Assembly (NCBI RefSeq): GCF_964019385.1
Contig: NC_088655.1
Span: forward strand, 13,690,731-13,754,730
DNA from: Sycon ciliatum
Taxonomy: Eukaryota; Porifera; Calcarea; Leucosolenida; Sycettidae
Reading direction: 5' to 3'
Length of the DNA stretch: 64,000 nucleotides
In this document: in pieces, positions 12,431 to 25,235 of the stretch
How the letters are laid out: each line of letters starts with the position of its first letter
Numbering within the stretch: the stretch's first letter is position 1
Position numbers and translations under genes: made by a program
Notes under the pieces: generated by a model
What the model was told of the DNA's origin: nothing
The model's input: the letters and a program-made list of their open reading frames with translations, nothing else
Database searches by the model: none

Positions 12431-15400
12431 CAGAGGCCCGCAGAGGCCCGCACAGGCCCGCAGAGGCCCGCACACGACCCGCAGAGGACCGCATAGGTCC
12501 GCAGAGGCCCGCAGAGGCCCGCAGAGGCCCGCAGAGCCCCGCAGAGGCGCGCAAAAGTCCGGAAAGTCTCCGCTAAGGCCCGTAGAGGCCCGCAGAGGCC
12601 CGAAGAGGCCCGCAGACGCTCCGTAGAGGCCCGGAAAGGCCCGCAGAGGCCCCGCAGAGATCCGCAGAGGTCCGCAGAGGCCCGCAGACGCCCCGTAGAG
12701 AGCCGCAAAGACCCGCAGAGGCCCCGCAGAGATCCGCAGAGGTGAGCAGAGGCCCGTAGAGGCCCGAAGAGGCCCGCAGAGGCCCGAAGAGGCCCAAAGA
12801 GGCCCGCAGAGGCCCGCAGAGGCCGCAGACGCCCGCAAAGGCCCCACAAAGGCCCGCAGAGGCCCGCAGAGCGCCGCAGAGGCCCGCAGAGGCCGGCAAA
12901 AGTCCGGAAAGGCTCCGCAGACGCCCGCGAAGGCCCCTAGAGGCCCGCAGAGGCCCGGAGAAGCCCCCCAAAGGCCCGCAAAGGCCCGCAGAGGCCCGCA
13001 GAGGCCTCGCAAAGGCCCGCAGAGGCCCGTAGAGGCCCGCAGAGGCCCGCAGAGGCCCGTGGACACCCGCAGAGCCCCGGAGAGGCCCGCAGAGGCCCGC
13101 AAAGGTCCAGAAAGTCTCCGCGGACGCCCGCAGAGGCTCCGAACAGACCCGCAGAGGCCCGCACAGGCCCGCAGAGGCCCGCACAGGCTCGCAGAGGCCC
13201 GCACAGGCCCGCAGAGGCCCGCAGAGGCCCGCAGAGGCCCCGCAGAGGTCCGCAGAGGTCAACAGAGGCCCGCAGAGCCCCGCAGAGGCCCGCCCAGGCG
13301 CGCAGAGCCCCGGGAAGGCCCGCAGAGGCCCGCAAAGGTCCAGAAAGTCTCCGCAGAGGCCCACAGAGGCCAGCGGAGGCCCGCAGAAGCCCCGCAAAGG
13401 CCCGCCAAAACCCGCAGAGGCACCGCAAAGGCCCGCAAAAGTCCGCAAAGGCCCCCAGAGGCCCGCAGAGGCCCGCAGAAGCCCCGCAAAAACCCGCAGA
13501 GGCACTGCAAAGGCCCGCAAAAGTCCGGAACGGCTCCGCAAAGGCCCGCTGAGGCTCGCAGAGGCCCGCTGAGGCCCCGCAAAGGGTCGCAAAGACCCGC
13601 AGAGGCCCCGCAGTGATCCGCAGAGGTCGGCAGAGGCCCGAAGACGCCCGCAGAGGCCCGCAGACGCCCGCAGACGCCCGCAGAGGCCCGCAGAGGCCCG
13701 CAGAGGCCCGACAAAGGCCCGCAGAGGCCCGCAGAGCACCGCAGAGGCTCGCAGAGGCCGGCAAAAGTCCGGAAAGGCTCCGCAGACGCCCGCAGAGGCC
13801 CCTAGAGGCCAAGAGGCCCGCAGAAGCACCCCAAAGGCCCGCAAAGGCCCGCAGAGGCCCGCAGAGGCCCGCAGAGGCCCGCGGACACCCGCAGAGCCCC
13901 GGAAAGGCCCGCCGAGGCCCGCAAAGGTCCAAAAAGTCTCCGCGGACGCCCGCAGAGGCTCCGAACAGACCCGCAGAGGCCCGCACAGGCCCGCAGAGGC
14001 CCGCAGAGGCCCGCAGAGGCCCGCAGAGGCCCGCAGAGGCCCGCAGAGGCCCGCGGACACCCGCAGAGCCCCGGAGAGGCCCGCAGAGGCCCGCAAAGGT
14101 CCAGAAAGTCTCCGCGGACGCCCGCAGAGGCCCCGAACAGACCCGCAGAGGCCCGCACTGGCCCGCAGAGGCCTGCACAGGCTCGCAGAGGCCCGCACAG
14201 GCCCGCAGAGGCCCGCAGAGGCCCCGCAGAGGTCCGCAGAGGTCCGCAGAGGCCCGAAGAGCCCCGCAGAGGCCCGCACAGGCCCGCAGAGCCCAGGAGA
14301 GGCCCGCAGAGGCCCGCAAAGGTCCAGAAAGTCCCCGCAGACGCCAACAGAGGCCGGCGGAGGCCCACAAAAGCCCCGCAAAGGCCCGCAAAAACCCGCA
14401 GAAGCACCGCAAAGGCCCGCAAAAGTCCGTAAAGGCCCCCAGAGGCCCGCAGAGGCCCGCAGAAGCCCCGCAGAAACCCGCAGAGGCACCGCAAAGGCCC
14501 GCAAAAGTCCTGAAAGGCTCCGCAAAGGCCCGCTGAGGCTCGCAGAGGCCCGCTGAGGCCCCGCAAAGGCCCGCAGAGGCCCGGAGATGCCTGCAGAGGC
14601 CCGGAAGCCCCGCGGAGGCCAGCACAAACCCTAAAAAGTCCGGAAAGGCCCCGCATAGGCCCGCAGACGCCCGCGGAAGCCCCGGAAAGGCACGCAAAGA
14701 CCCGCAGAGGCCCCACAAAGGCCCGCGAAAGTCCGGAAAGGCCCGCAAAATTACGGAAAGGCTCCGCAAAGGCCCGCAGAATCCCGCAGAGGCCCGCAGA
14801 GGCCCGTAAATGCCCGCTGAGGCCCCACAAAGGCCCACAGAAGCCTGGAAAGCCCCGTAGAGGCCAGGACAGGCCCGACAAAGTCCGAGAAGGCTCGCAG
14901 AGGCCCGCAAAAGCCCCAAAATGGTCCGCAGAAGCCCTAAAATGGCCCGCAAAGGCCAGCAAAGGCCCGTAGAGGCCCCGCAAATGCCCGAAAAAGTCCG
15001 GAAAGGCCCGCAAAATCCCGCTGAAGCTCGCAGAGGCCCGGAAATGCCCCACAAAGACCCACAAAGTCCAGCAAAGGCCCGCAGAGGCCCGCAGAGGCCC
15101 GGAAAAGTCCACAAAGGCTCCGCAGAGGCCCACAGAGGCCCGCGGAGGCCCGCAGAAGCCCCGCAAAGGCCCGAAAAGGCCCGCAGAGGCCCGCAGAGGC
15201 CCCAAAAGGGCCCTCAGAGGCCCGCAGAGACCCGCAGAGGTCCGCAGAGATCCGCAGAGCTCCGCAGAGGCTCCGCACAGGCCCGCAGAGGCCCGCACAG
15301 CCCCCCAGAGGTCCTCAGATGCCCCACAAAGACCCGCAGAGCACGCAGAGCCCCGCAGAGGCCCGCAAAAGTCCGGAAAGGCTCCGCAAAAGCCCGCAGA

Positions 15401-18400
15401 GGCGCGCAGAGGCCCTCAGAAGCCCCGCAAGGCCCGCAAAGACCCGCAGTGGCCCGGGAGGCACCGCAAAGGCCCGCAGAGGCCCGAAGATACTCGCAGA
15501 GGCCCGTAAAAGTCCGGATAGGCTCCGCAACGGCCCGCAAAGGCCCGCAGAGGCCCGCAAAAGTCCGGAAAGGCCCCGCAAAGGCCCGCAGAGGCCTTCA
15601 GAAGCCCCGCAACGGCCCGCAGAGGCCTCACAAAGGCCCGCAGAGGCCGGGAATACCCAGCAGAGGCCCCACAAAGGCCCGCAGAAGCCCGGAGAGCCCC
15701 GCAGAGGCCCCAACTTGCCCGCAACAGTCCGGAAAAGGCTCGCAGAGGCCCCGCGAAGGCCCGCAGAGGCCCACAGATGCCCGCAGAGTCCGGGAAAGGC
15801 CAGAAAGGCTCCGCAGAGTCCCACAGAGGCCCGCGGAGGCCTGCAGAAGCCCCGCAAAGGCCCGAAAAGGCCCGCAGAGGCCCGCAGAGGCCCTCAGAGG
15901 CCCGCAGAGGCCCGCAGAAGCTCCGCACAGGCCCGCAGAGGCACGCACAGGCCCGCAGAGGCCCGCAGAGGTCCTACCAGGCCCCACAAAGGCCCGCAGA
16001 GGCCAGCAGAGTCCCACAGAGGCCGGCAAAAGTGTGGAAAGGCTCCACAACGGCCCGCATAGGCGCGTAGAGGCGCGCAGGGGCCCGCAGAAGACCCGCA
16101 AGGCCCGCAAACGCCCGCAGAGGCCCGGGGAGGCCTGCAAAAGGCCGAGGCCCGCAAAAGTCCGGAAAGGCTCCGCAACGGCCCGCAGGGGCCTGGAAAA
16201 GCCCCGCAAAGGCCCGCAAAGGCCCGCGGAGGCCCGCAAAGGCCCCACAAAGGCCCGCAGAAACCCGGAGAGCCTCGCAGAGGCCCCACAAAGGCCCGCA
16301 GAGGCCCGGAGAGCCCCGCAGAGGCCCCACTGGCCCGCAAAAGTCTGGAAAAGGCCCGCAAAGGTCCCGCAAAGGCCCGCAGAGGCCTACAGATGCCCGC
16401 AGAGGCCCGCAAAAGTCCCCAAAGGGTCCACAAAGGCCTGCCGAGGCCCGCACAAGCCCCGCAAAGGCCTGCAAAGGCTCGCAAAAGCCCGCACAGGCCC
16501 GCAGAGGCCCCACAAAAACCCGCAAAGGCCCGCAGAGCCCCGCAAAGCCCCGCAGAGGCCCGCAAAAGTGCGGAAAGGCTCCGCAAAGGTTCCGCAGAGG
16601 CCCGCAGAGACCCGCAGATGCCAGAGGCCCCGTAAAGGCCCGAAGAGATCCCGCTTATACCCGCAGAGGCCCGTCGAGGCCCCCCGAGGCCCCCCGAGGC
16701 CCCGCAGAGGTCGGCAGAGACCCGCAGTCGTCCCGCAGAGGCCCGGGAGGCCCCGCAAAGGCCTGCAGAGGCCCGAAATTACTCGCAGAGGCCCGCAAAA
16801 GTCCGGATAGGCTCCGCAATGGCCCGAAGAGGCCCACAGAGGCCCGCAAAAGTCCGGAAACGCTCCGCAAAGGCCCGCAGAGGCCTGCAGAAGCCCCGCA
16901 AAGGCCCGCAGAGGCCCCAAAAAGGCCCGCGGGGGCCCGGAAAGCCCCGCATAGGCCCACCAAAGGCCCGCAGAGGCCCGGAGAGCCCCGCAGAGGCCCC
17001 CACTGGCCCGCAACAGTCCGGAAAAGGCCCGCAGAGGTCCCGTAAAAGCGCGCAGATGCCCAACAAAGGCCCGGCGAGGCGCGCAAAGGCCCGCAGAAGC
17101 CCCGCAAGGCCCGCAAAGGCCCGCAGAGGCCCGGGAGGCCCCGCAACGGCTCGCGGAGGCCCGAAGATACTCGCAGAGGCTCGCAAAAGTCCGGATAGGC
17201 TCCTCAACGGCCCGCAGACGCCAGCAGAGGCCCGCACAGGCTCGCAGAGGCCCGCACACGCATCGCAGAGGTCCGCATAGGTCCGCAGAGGCCCGCAGAG
17301 GCCCGCAGAGCCGCGCAGAGGTGCGCAAAAGCCCGGAAAGTCTCCGCTTAGGCCCGTAGAGGCCCGCAGAGGCCCGAAGAGGCCCGCAGACCCTCCGTAG
17401 AGGCCCGCAAAGGCCCGCAGAGGCCCCGCAGGGATCCGCAGAGGTCCGCAGAGGCCCGCAGACGCCCCGTAGAGGGCCGCAAAGACCTGCAGAGGCCCTG
17501 AAGAGATCCGCAGAGGCCAGCAGAGGCCCGCAGAGGCCCGAAGGGGCCCGCAGAGGCCCGCAGAGGCCCGCAGAGGCCGGCAAAAGTCCGGAGAGGCTGC
17601 GCAGAGGCCCGCAGAGGCACCTTGAGGCCCGCGGAGGCACCTTGAGGCCCGCAGAGGCCCGCAGAAGCCCCCCAAAGGCCCGCAAAGGCCCGCAGTGGCC
17701 GGCAGAGGCCTCGCAAAGGCCCGCGGAGGCCCAGCGGAGTCCCGCAGAGGCTCCGAACAGACCCGCAGAGGCTCGCACAGGCCCGCAGAGGCCCGCACAG
17801 GCTCACAGAGGCCCGTATAGGCCCGCAGAGGCCCGCAGAGGCCCGCAGAGGCCCGCAGAGGCCCCACAGAGCCCCGCAGAGGCCCGCAAAGGCCCAGAAA
17901 GGCTCCGCAGAGGCCCACAGAGGCCAGCGGAAGCCCGCAGAAGCCCCGCTAAGGTCCAAAAAGGCCCGCAGAGGCCCGCAGAGGCCCCGTAAAGGCCCTC
18001 AGAGGCCCGCAGAGGCCCGGAGAGGCCCACGGAGGCCCCCGCAGAGGCCCCCAAAAGCCCGGAAAGGCTCCGCCAAGGCCCGCAGAGGCGCGCAGAGGCC
18101 CGCAAAGGCCCGCAGAGCCCCCGCAGAGGCCGCAAAAGTCCGGAAAGGCTCCGCAAAGGCCCACCGAGGCGCGCAAAGGCCCGCAGAAGCCCCGCAAATC
18201 CCCCACTTGCCCGCAAAAGTCCGGGAAAGGCCCGAAGAGGCCCCGCAAAGGCCCGCAGAAGCGCACTGAGGCCCGCAAAAGGCCGGAAGGCTCCGCAAAT
18301 TCCCGCAGAGGCCCGGAAAAGTCCAGTAAGGCTCTGCAGAGGCCCACAGAGGCCCGGGGAGGCCCGCAGAAGCCCCGCAAAGTCCACAAAAGGCCTGTAG

Positions 18401-21400
18401 AGGCCCGCAGAGGCCCCGCAAAGGCCCTCGGAGGCCCGCAGAGGCCCGCAGAGGTCCTCAGAGGCCCGCAAAGGCCCGCAGAGGCCCCGCAAAGGCCCGC
18501 AGAGGCCCCGCACAGGCCCGCTCAGGCCTGCAAATGCCCGCAGAGGCCCTGCAGAGGTCCTCCGCGGCCCCACAAAGGCCCACAGAGCCCCCGCAGAGGC
18601 CCGCAAAAGTCCGGATAGGCTCCACAAAGGCCCGCAAAGGCCTGCAAAGGCCCGCAGAGCCCCGAAGAACCCCGCAAAAGTCCGGAAAGGCTCCGCAAAG
18701 GCCCGCAGAGGCGCGCAGAGGGCCGCAGAAGACACGCGAAGGCCCGCAAAGGTCCGCAGATACCCGCAGAGGCCCTCAAAAGTCCAGAAAGGCCCGCAGA
18801 GGCTCGCAAAAGTTCGCAAAGGCCCGCAGAGGCCCAACAAAGGCCCGCAAAGGACCGGAGATGCCCGCAGACGCCCCACAAAGGCCCGGAAGTCCCGCGG
18901 AGGCCAGCACAGGCCCGCAAAAGTCCGGAAAGGCTCCGCAAAGGGCCCCAGAAGCCCGCAGAGGCCCGCAGAAGCCCCGCAAAGGCCCACAAAAACCCGC
19001 AGAGGCACCGCAAAGGGCCGTAAAAGTCCGGAAAAGCTCCGCAAAGGCCCGCAGAGGCCCGCAGAGGCCCGCAAAGGCCCGCAGTGTCCCGCAGAGGCCC
19101 GCAGAGGCTCCGCACAGTCCCGCAGAGGCCCGAATTGGCCCACAGTTTCCCGCAGAGGCCCCGCAGAGGTCCACAGATGCCGCACAAAGGCCCGCAGAGG
19201 CCCACAGTGCCCCTGCAGAGGCCCGCAAAAGTCCGGAAAGGCTCCGCAAAGGCCCGGCGAGGCGCGCAAAGGCCCGCAGAAGCCCCGTAAGGCATGCAAA
19301 GGCCCGCCGAGGCCCGGAAGGCCCCGTAAAGGCCCGCGTTGGCCCGAAAATACTCGCAGAGGCCCCCTAAGTCCGGATAGGCTCCGCAACGGCCCGCAGA
19401 GGCCGGCAGAGGCCCGCACAGGACCGCAGAGGCCCGCAGAGGCGCGCACAGGCCCGCAGAGGCCCGCACACGACCCGCAGAGGACCGCATAGGTCCGCAG
19501 AGGCCCGCAGAGGCCCGCAGAGCCCCGCAGAGGCGCGCAAAATTCCGGAAAGTCTCCGCTAAGGCCCGTAAAGGCCCGCAGAGGCCCGAAGAGGCCCGCA
19601 AACGCTCCGTAGAGGCCCGCAGAGGCCCTGCAGAGATCCGTAGAGGGCCGCAAATACCCGCAGAGGCCCCGCAGAGATCCGCAGGGGTGAGCAGAGGCCC
19701 GTAGAGGCCCGAAGAGGCCCGCAGAGGCCGGAAGAGGCCCAAAGAGGCCCAAAGAGGCCCGCAGAGGCCCGCAGAGGCCGCAGACGCCCGCAGAGGCCCC
19801 GCAAAGGCCCGCAGAGGCCCGCAGAGCGCCGCAGAGGCCCGCAGAGGCCGGCAAAAGTCCGGAAAGGCTCCGAAGACGCCCGCAGAGGCCCCTAGAGGCC
19901 CGCAGAGACCCGCAGAAGCCCCCCAAAGGCCCGCAAAGGCCCGCAGAGGCCCGCAGAGGCCTCGCAAAGGCCCGCAGAGGCCCGCAGAGGCCCGCAGACA
20001 CCCGCAGAGCCCCGGAGAGGCCCGCAGAGGCCCGCAAAGGTCCAGAAAGTCTCCGCAGGGGTCCCGCAGAAATCAACAGAGGCCCGCAGAGCCCCGCAGA
20101 GGCCCGCACAGGCGCGCAGAGGCCCGCAAAGGTCCAGAAAGTCTCCGCAGAGGCCCACAGAGGCCAGCGGAGGCCCGCAGAAGCCCCGCAAAGGCCCGCA
20201 AAAACCCGCAGAGGCACCGCAAAGGCCCGCAAAAGTCCGCAAAGGCCCCCAGAGGCTCGCAGAGGCCCGCAGAAGCCCCGCAAAAACCCGCAGAGGCACT
20301 GCAAAGGCCCGCAAAAGTCCGGAACGGCTCCGCAAAGGCCCGCTGAGGCTCGTAGAGGCCCGCTGAGGCCCCGCAAAGGGCCGCAAAGACCCGCAGAGGC
20401 CCCACAGTGATCCGCAGAGGTCCGCAGAGGCCCGAAGAGGCCCGCAGACGCCCGCAGAGGCCCGCAGAGGCCCGCAGAGGCCCGCAGAGGCCCGCAGAGG
20501 CCCGACAAAGGCCCGCAGAGGCCCGCAGAGCACCGCAGAGGCCCGCAGAGGCCGGCAAAAGTCCGGAAAGGCTCCGCAGACGCCCGCAGAGGCCCCTAGA
20601 GGCCCGCAGAGGCCCGCAGAAGCACCCCAAAGGCCCGCAAAGGCCCCCAAGAGGCCCCACAAAGGCCCGCAGAGGCCCGCAGAGCGCGGCAGAGGCCCGC
20701 AGAGGCCGGCAAAAGTCCGGAAAGGCCCGCAAAAGTCCGGTAAGGCTCCGCAAAATCTCGCTGAAGCCCGCAGAGGCCCGGAAAAGCCCCACAAAGACCC
20801 GCAAAGTCCCGCAAAGGCCCGCAGAGGCCCTGCAAAGGCCCGCAAAAGTCCGGAAATGCTCCGCAAAGGCCCGCAGAGGGCCGCAGAGGCCCTGAGAGGC
20901 CCGCAGAGGGCCGCAAAGACCCGCAGAGGCCCCACAAAGGCCCGCGAAAGTCCGAAAAGGCCCGCAAAAGTCCGGAAAGGCTCCGCAAAGGCCCTCAGAA
21001 TCCCGCTGAGGCCCGCAGAGGCCCGTAAATGCCCGCTGAGGCCCCACAAAGGCCCGCAGAAGCCTGGAAAGCCCCGCAGAGGCCAGGACAGGCCCGACAA
21101 AGTCCGAGAAGGCTCGCAGAGGCCCGCAGAAGCCCCAAAATGGTCCGCAGAAGCCCTAAAATGGCCCGCAAAGGCCAGCAAAGGCCCGTAGAGGCCCCGC
21201 AAATGCCCGAAAAAGTCCGGAAAGGCCCGCAAAATTCCGCTGAGGCCCGCAGAGGCCCGGCCAAGCCCCACAAAGACCCGCAAAGTCCAGCAAAGGCCCG
21301 CAGAGGCCCCGCAAAGGCCCGCAAAAATCCTGAAAGGCTCCGCAAAGGCCCGCTGAGGGCCGCAGAGGCCCTCAGAGGCTCGAAGAGCGCCGCAGAAGCC

Positions 21401-24035
21401 CCGCTAAGGCCTGCAAAGGCCAGCAAAGGCCCGCAGAGGCGCTGCAAAGGCCCGCAGAAGCCCGCAGAGGCCCGCAGAAGCCCCAAAAAGGCACGAAAAG
21501 GCCAGGAAAGGCCCGCAGAGGCCCCGCAAAGGCCCGCAAAAGTCCGGAAAGGCCCGCAAAAGTCCGGTAAGGCTCCGCAAAATCTCGCTGAAGCCCGCAG
21601 AGGCCCGGAAAAGCCCCACAAAGACCCGCAAAGTCCCGCAAAGGCCCGCAGAGGCCCTGCAAAGGCCCGCAAAAGTCCGGAAAGGCTCCACAAAGGCCCG
21701 CAGAGGGCCGCAGAGGCCCTGAGAGGCCCGAAGGGGGCCGCAGAAGCCCCGCAAAGGCCAGCAAAGGCCCGCAGAGGCGCGGCAAAGGCCCGCAAAAGTC
21801 CGGAAAGGCCCGGAAAAGTGCGGAAAGGCTCTCCAAAGGCCCGCTGAGGCCCACAGATACCCGGACAAACCCGGCTAAGCCCCGCAAAGGCCGGGAAAGG
21901 CCAGCAGATGCCCCGCAAAGGCCCGCAAAAGTCCGGAAAGGCTCCAGAAAGGCCCGCAAAGGGGCGCAGAGGCCCGCAGAGGCCCGCAGGAGCCCCGCAA
22001 AAGCCCGCAAAGGCCAGAAAAGGCCCGCAAAGGCCCCGCAAAGGCCCGCAAAAGTCCGGAAAGGCCGGCAAAAGTCCCGAAAGTCTCCACAAAGGCCCGC
22101 AGAGGCCCGCAGAGGCCCGCAGAAGCCCCGCAAAGGCCAGCAAACGCCCGCAGAGGCGCCGCAAAGGCCCGCAAAAGTCCTGGAAGGCCCGGAAAAGTCC
22201 GGAAAGGCCGGCAAAAGTCCGGAAAGGCGCCGAAAAGGCCCGCTGAGGCCGGCAGGGGCCCGGAAAAGCCCCACAAAGACCCGCAAAGGCCAGCAAAGAT
22301 CCTCAGAGGCCCCGCAAAGGCCCGTAAAAGTCCGAAAAGGCCCGCAAAAGTCCGGAAAGGCTCCCCAAAGGCCCGCAGAGGCCCGCAGAGGCCAGGAAAA
22401 AGCCCTACAAAGACCGGCAAAGGCCAGCAAAGGCCCGCAGAGGCCCTGCAAAGACCCGCAAAAGTCCGGAAAGGCCAACAAAAGTCCGGAAAAGCTCCAA
22501 ATGGGCCAGCTGAGGCCCGCAAAGGTCCTGATAAGCCCGACAAAGACCCGCAAAGGCCAGCAAAGGCCCGCAGAGGCCCCGCAAAGGCCCTCGAAAGTCA
22601 GGGAAGGCCCGCAAAAGTCCGAAAAGGCCCGCAAAAGTCCGGAAAGGCTCCCCAAAGGCCCGCAGAGGCCCGCAGAGACTCGGAAAAGTCCCACAAAGAT
22701 CCGCAAAGGCCAGCAAAGGCCCGCAGAGGCCCCGCAAAGACCGGCAAAAGTCCAGGAAGGCCGGCAAATGTCCGGAAAGGCTCCGCAAAGGCCCGCAGAG
22801 GCCCGTAGAAGCCCCGCAAAGGCCAGCAAACCCCCGCAGAGGCGCCGCAAAGGCCTGCAAATGTCCGGGAAAGCCCGCAAAAGTCCGGAAAGGCCGGAAA
22901 AAGTCCGGAAAGGCTCCCCAAAGGCCCGCAGAGGCCCGGAAAAGCGCCACAAAGACCCACAAAGGCCAGCAAAGGCCCTCAGAGGCCCTGCAAAGGCCCG
23001 CAAAAGTCAGGAAAGGCCAACAAAAGTCCGGTAAGGCTCCGAAAAGGCCCGCTGAGGCCCGCAGAGGTCCGGATAAGCCCCACAATGACCCGCAAAGGCC
23101 CGCAGAGGCCCTGCAAAGGCCCGCAAAAGTCCGGGAAGGCCCGCAAAAGTCCGGAAAGGCCCGCAAAAGTCCGGAAAGGCTCCCCAAAGGCCCGCAGAGG
23201 CCCGCAGAGACCCGGAAAAGCCCCACAAAGATCCGCAAAGGCCAGCAAAGGCCCGAGAGGCCCTGCAAAGGCCCGCGAAAGTCCGGAAAGGCCCAAAAAA
23301 GTCCGGAAAGGCTCCGAAAAGGCCCGCTGAGGCCCGCAAAGGCCCGGAAAACCCAACAAAGACCCGCAAAGGCCCCGCAAAGGCCAGCAAACGCCCACAG
23401 AGACGCCGCAAAGGCCCGCAAAAGTCCGGGAAGGCCCGCAAAAGTCCGGAAAGGCCCGCAAAAGTCCGGAAAGGCTCCCCAAAGGCCCGCAGAGGCCCGG
23501 AAAAGCCCCACAAAGAGGCACAAACGCCAGCAATGGCCCTCAGAGGCCCTGCAAAGGCCCGCAAAAGTCCGGAAAGGCCCACAAAAGTCCGGAAAGGCTC
23601 CGAAAACGCCCGTTGAGGGCCGCAGAGGCCCGGAAAAGCCTCACAAAGACCCGGAAAGGCCAGCAAAGGCCCGCAGAGGCCTCGCAATGGCCCGAAAAAG
23701 TCCGGAAAGGCCCGCAAAAGTCCGGGAAGGCCCGCAAAAGTCCGGAAAGGCCCGCAAAAGTCCGAAAAGGCTCCCCAAAGGCCCGCAGAGCCCCGAAAAA
23801 GCCCCACAAAGACGCACAAACGCCAGCAAAGGCCCTTAGAGGCCCTGCAAAAGCCCGCAAAAGTCCGGAAAGGCCCACAAAAGTCCGGAAAGGCCCACAA
23901 AAGTCCAGAAAGGCTCTGAAAAGGCCCGTTGAGGGCCGCAGAGGCCCGGAAAAGCCCCACAAAGACCCGCAAAGGCCCGCAGAGGCCTCGCAAAGGCCCG
24001 CAAAAGTCCGGAGAGGCCGGAAAGTCCGGAAAAAT
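12430..24035 (+). repeat. GC-rich decamer minisatellite, array 2
   Basis: This uses the same 10-mer as array 1 but is over three times longer, with nested segmental copies. The stretch 12.43-16.3 kb repeats array 1. The offset changes from 4310 to about 4960 bp because roughly 650 bp is added near 13.8 kb. The marker ATGGTCCGCAGAAGCCCTAA occurs at 9961, 14921 and 21139. CACACGACCC recurs near 19468, with a diverged relative near 17255. Toward the right, AAGTCCGGAAAGGC-type decamers become dominant. Open frames of up to 901 codons (minus strand, 17803-20508) consist only of repeat peptide and are not called as genes. Confidence 0.94.
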
Positions 24036-24760
24036 CCGGAAAGGCTACGAAAAGGCCTGCAGAGGCCCGCAGAGGCACCCCAGAGAACCGTAGTGTCCCG
24101 TAGAGGCCCCCAGAGGCCCCGACAAAATTCCGGAAAAGTCCGGAAAGTCCGGAAAAGTCCGGAAAGGCTCCGAAAAGGCCTGCAGAGGCCCGCAGAGGCA
24201 CCCCAGAGAACCGTAGTGTCCCGTAGAGGCCCCCAGAGGCCCGACAAAATTCCGGAAAAGTCCGGAAAGTCCGGAAAAGTCCGGAAAGGCTCCGAAAAGG
24301 CCTGCAGAGGCCCGCAGAGGCACCCCAGAGAACCGTAGTGTCCCGTAGAGGCCCCCAGAGGCCCCGACAAAATTCCGGAAAAGTCCGGAAAGTCCGGAAA
24401 AGTCCGGAAAGGCTCCGAAAAGGCCTGCAGAGGCCCGCAGAGGCACCCCAGAGAACCGTAGTGTCCCGTAGAGGCCCCCAGAGGCCCCGACAAAATTCCG
24501 GAAAAGTCCGGAAAGTCCGGAAAAGTCCGGAAAGGCTCCGAAAAGGCCTGCAGAGGCCCGCAGAGGCACCCCAGAGAACCGTAGTGTCCCGTAGAGGCCC
24601 CCAGAGGCCCCGACAAAATTCCGGAAAAGTCCGGAAAGTCCGGAAAAGCCCGGAAAAGCTCCGAAAAGGCCTGCAGAGGCCCGCAGAGGCACCCCAGAGA
24701 ACCGTAGTGTCCCGTAGAGGCCCCCAGAGGCCCCGACAAAATTCCGGAAAAGTCCGAAAG
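24036..24760 (+). repeat. 123-bp higher-order repeat, array 1 (6 units)
   Basis: Six near-identical units of 122-123 bp; GAGAACCGTAGTGTCCCGTA recurs at 24083, 24206, 24328, 24451, 24574 and 24697. Each unit is about twelve GC-type decamers plus a 3-bp offset, with a run of CCGGAAAAGTCCGGAAAGT. A group of decamers has therefore been amplified as a block. One unit is 122 bp because a C is missing from GAGGCCCCGAC. Since 123 is divisible by three, any frame that is open in one unit stays open through the array. Confidence 0.93.
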
Positions 24761-25075
24761 GCCGGCAAAAGTCCGGAAAGGCGCCGCAAAGGCCCGCAGA
24801 GGCCCGCAGAAGCCCCGCAAAGGCCAGCAAACGCCCGCAGAGGCGCCGCAAAGGCCCTCAAAAGACCGGGAAGGCCCGAAAAAGTCCGGCAAGGCCCGAA
24901 AAATCCCGGAAAGGCTCCGAAAAGGCCCGCAGAAGCCCCACAAAGACCCGCAAAGGCCAGGAAAGGCCCGCAGAGGCCCCCTAAAGGCCTGCAAAAGTCC
25001 GAAAAGGCCCGCAAAGACCGCAAAGACCCGCAGAGACCTGCAGTGTCCCGTACAGGCGCGCAAAGGCAGAAAATA
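24761..25075 (+). repeat. GC-rich decamers, degenerate right edge of array 2
   Basis: Single decamers resume after the 123-bp units and decay toward 25.07 kb (GTACAGGCGCGCAAAGGC, then non-repetitive DNA). Array edges are expected to be more diverged than centres when arrays are homogenised by unequal exchange, and that is what is seen. Confidence 0.85.
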
Positions 25076-25235
25076 GAAGCCCACAACCAAAACTCAAACT
25101 CAAATCGAAAGGCGACGCAACGCCAAAATCACACCTTACGAAAAATCAAATCCAAACCAAAACATCCATATTCTGAATACAATATATGTAAATTTATGTT
25201 CTAAATCCATTAGAAAACCTATTAAAGAATTTCCA
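25076..25235. other. Non-repetitive spacer between the GC and AT decamer arrays
   Basis: About 160 bp of A-rich sequence (AGAAAATAGAAGCCCACAACC onward) that resembles neither neighbouring array. I see no gene, no RNA and no recognisable mobile-element ends. Confidence 0.6.

Noticed and set aside
17803-20508. 901-codon minus-strand frame and many similar frames of 200-725 codons in the GC decamer arrays
   Set aside because: They consist only of a decapeptide repeat generated by a 10-mer with no stop in any frame. Frames overlap on both strands, and no unique domain is present.
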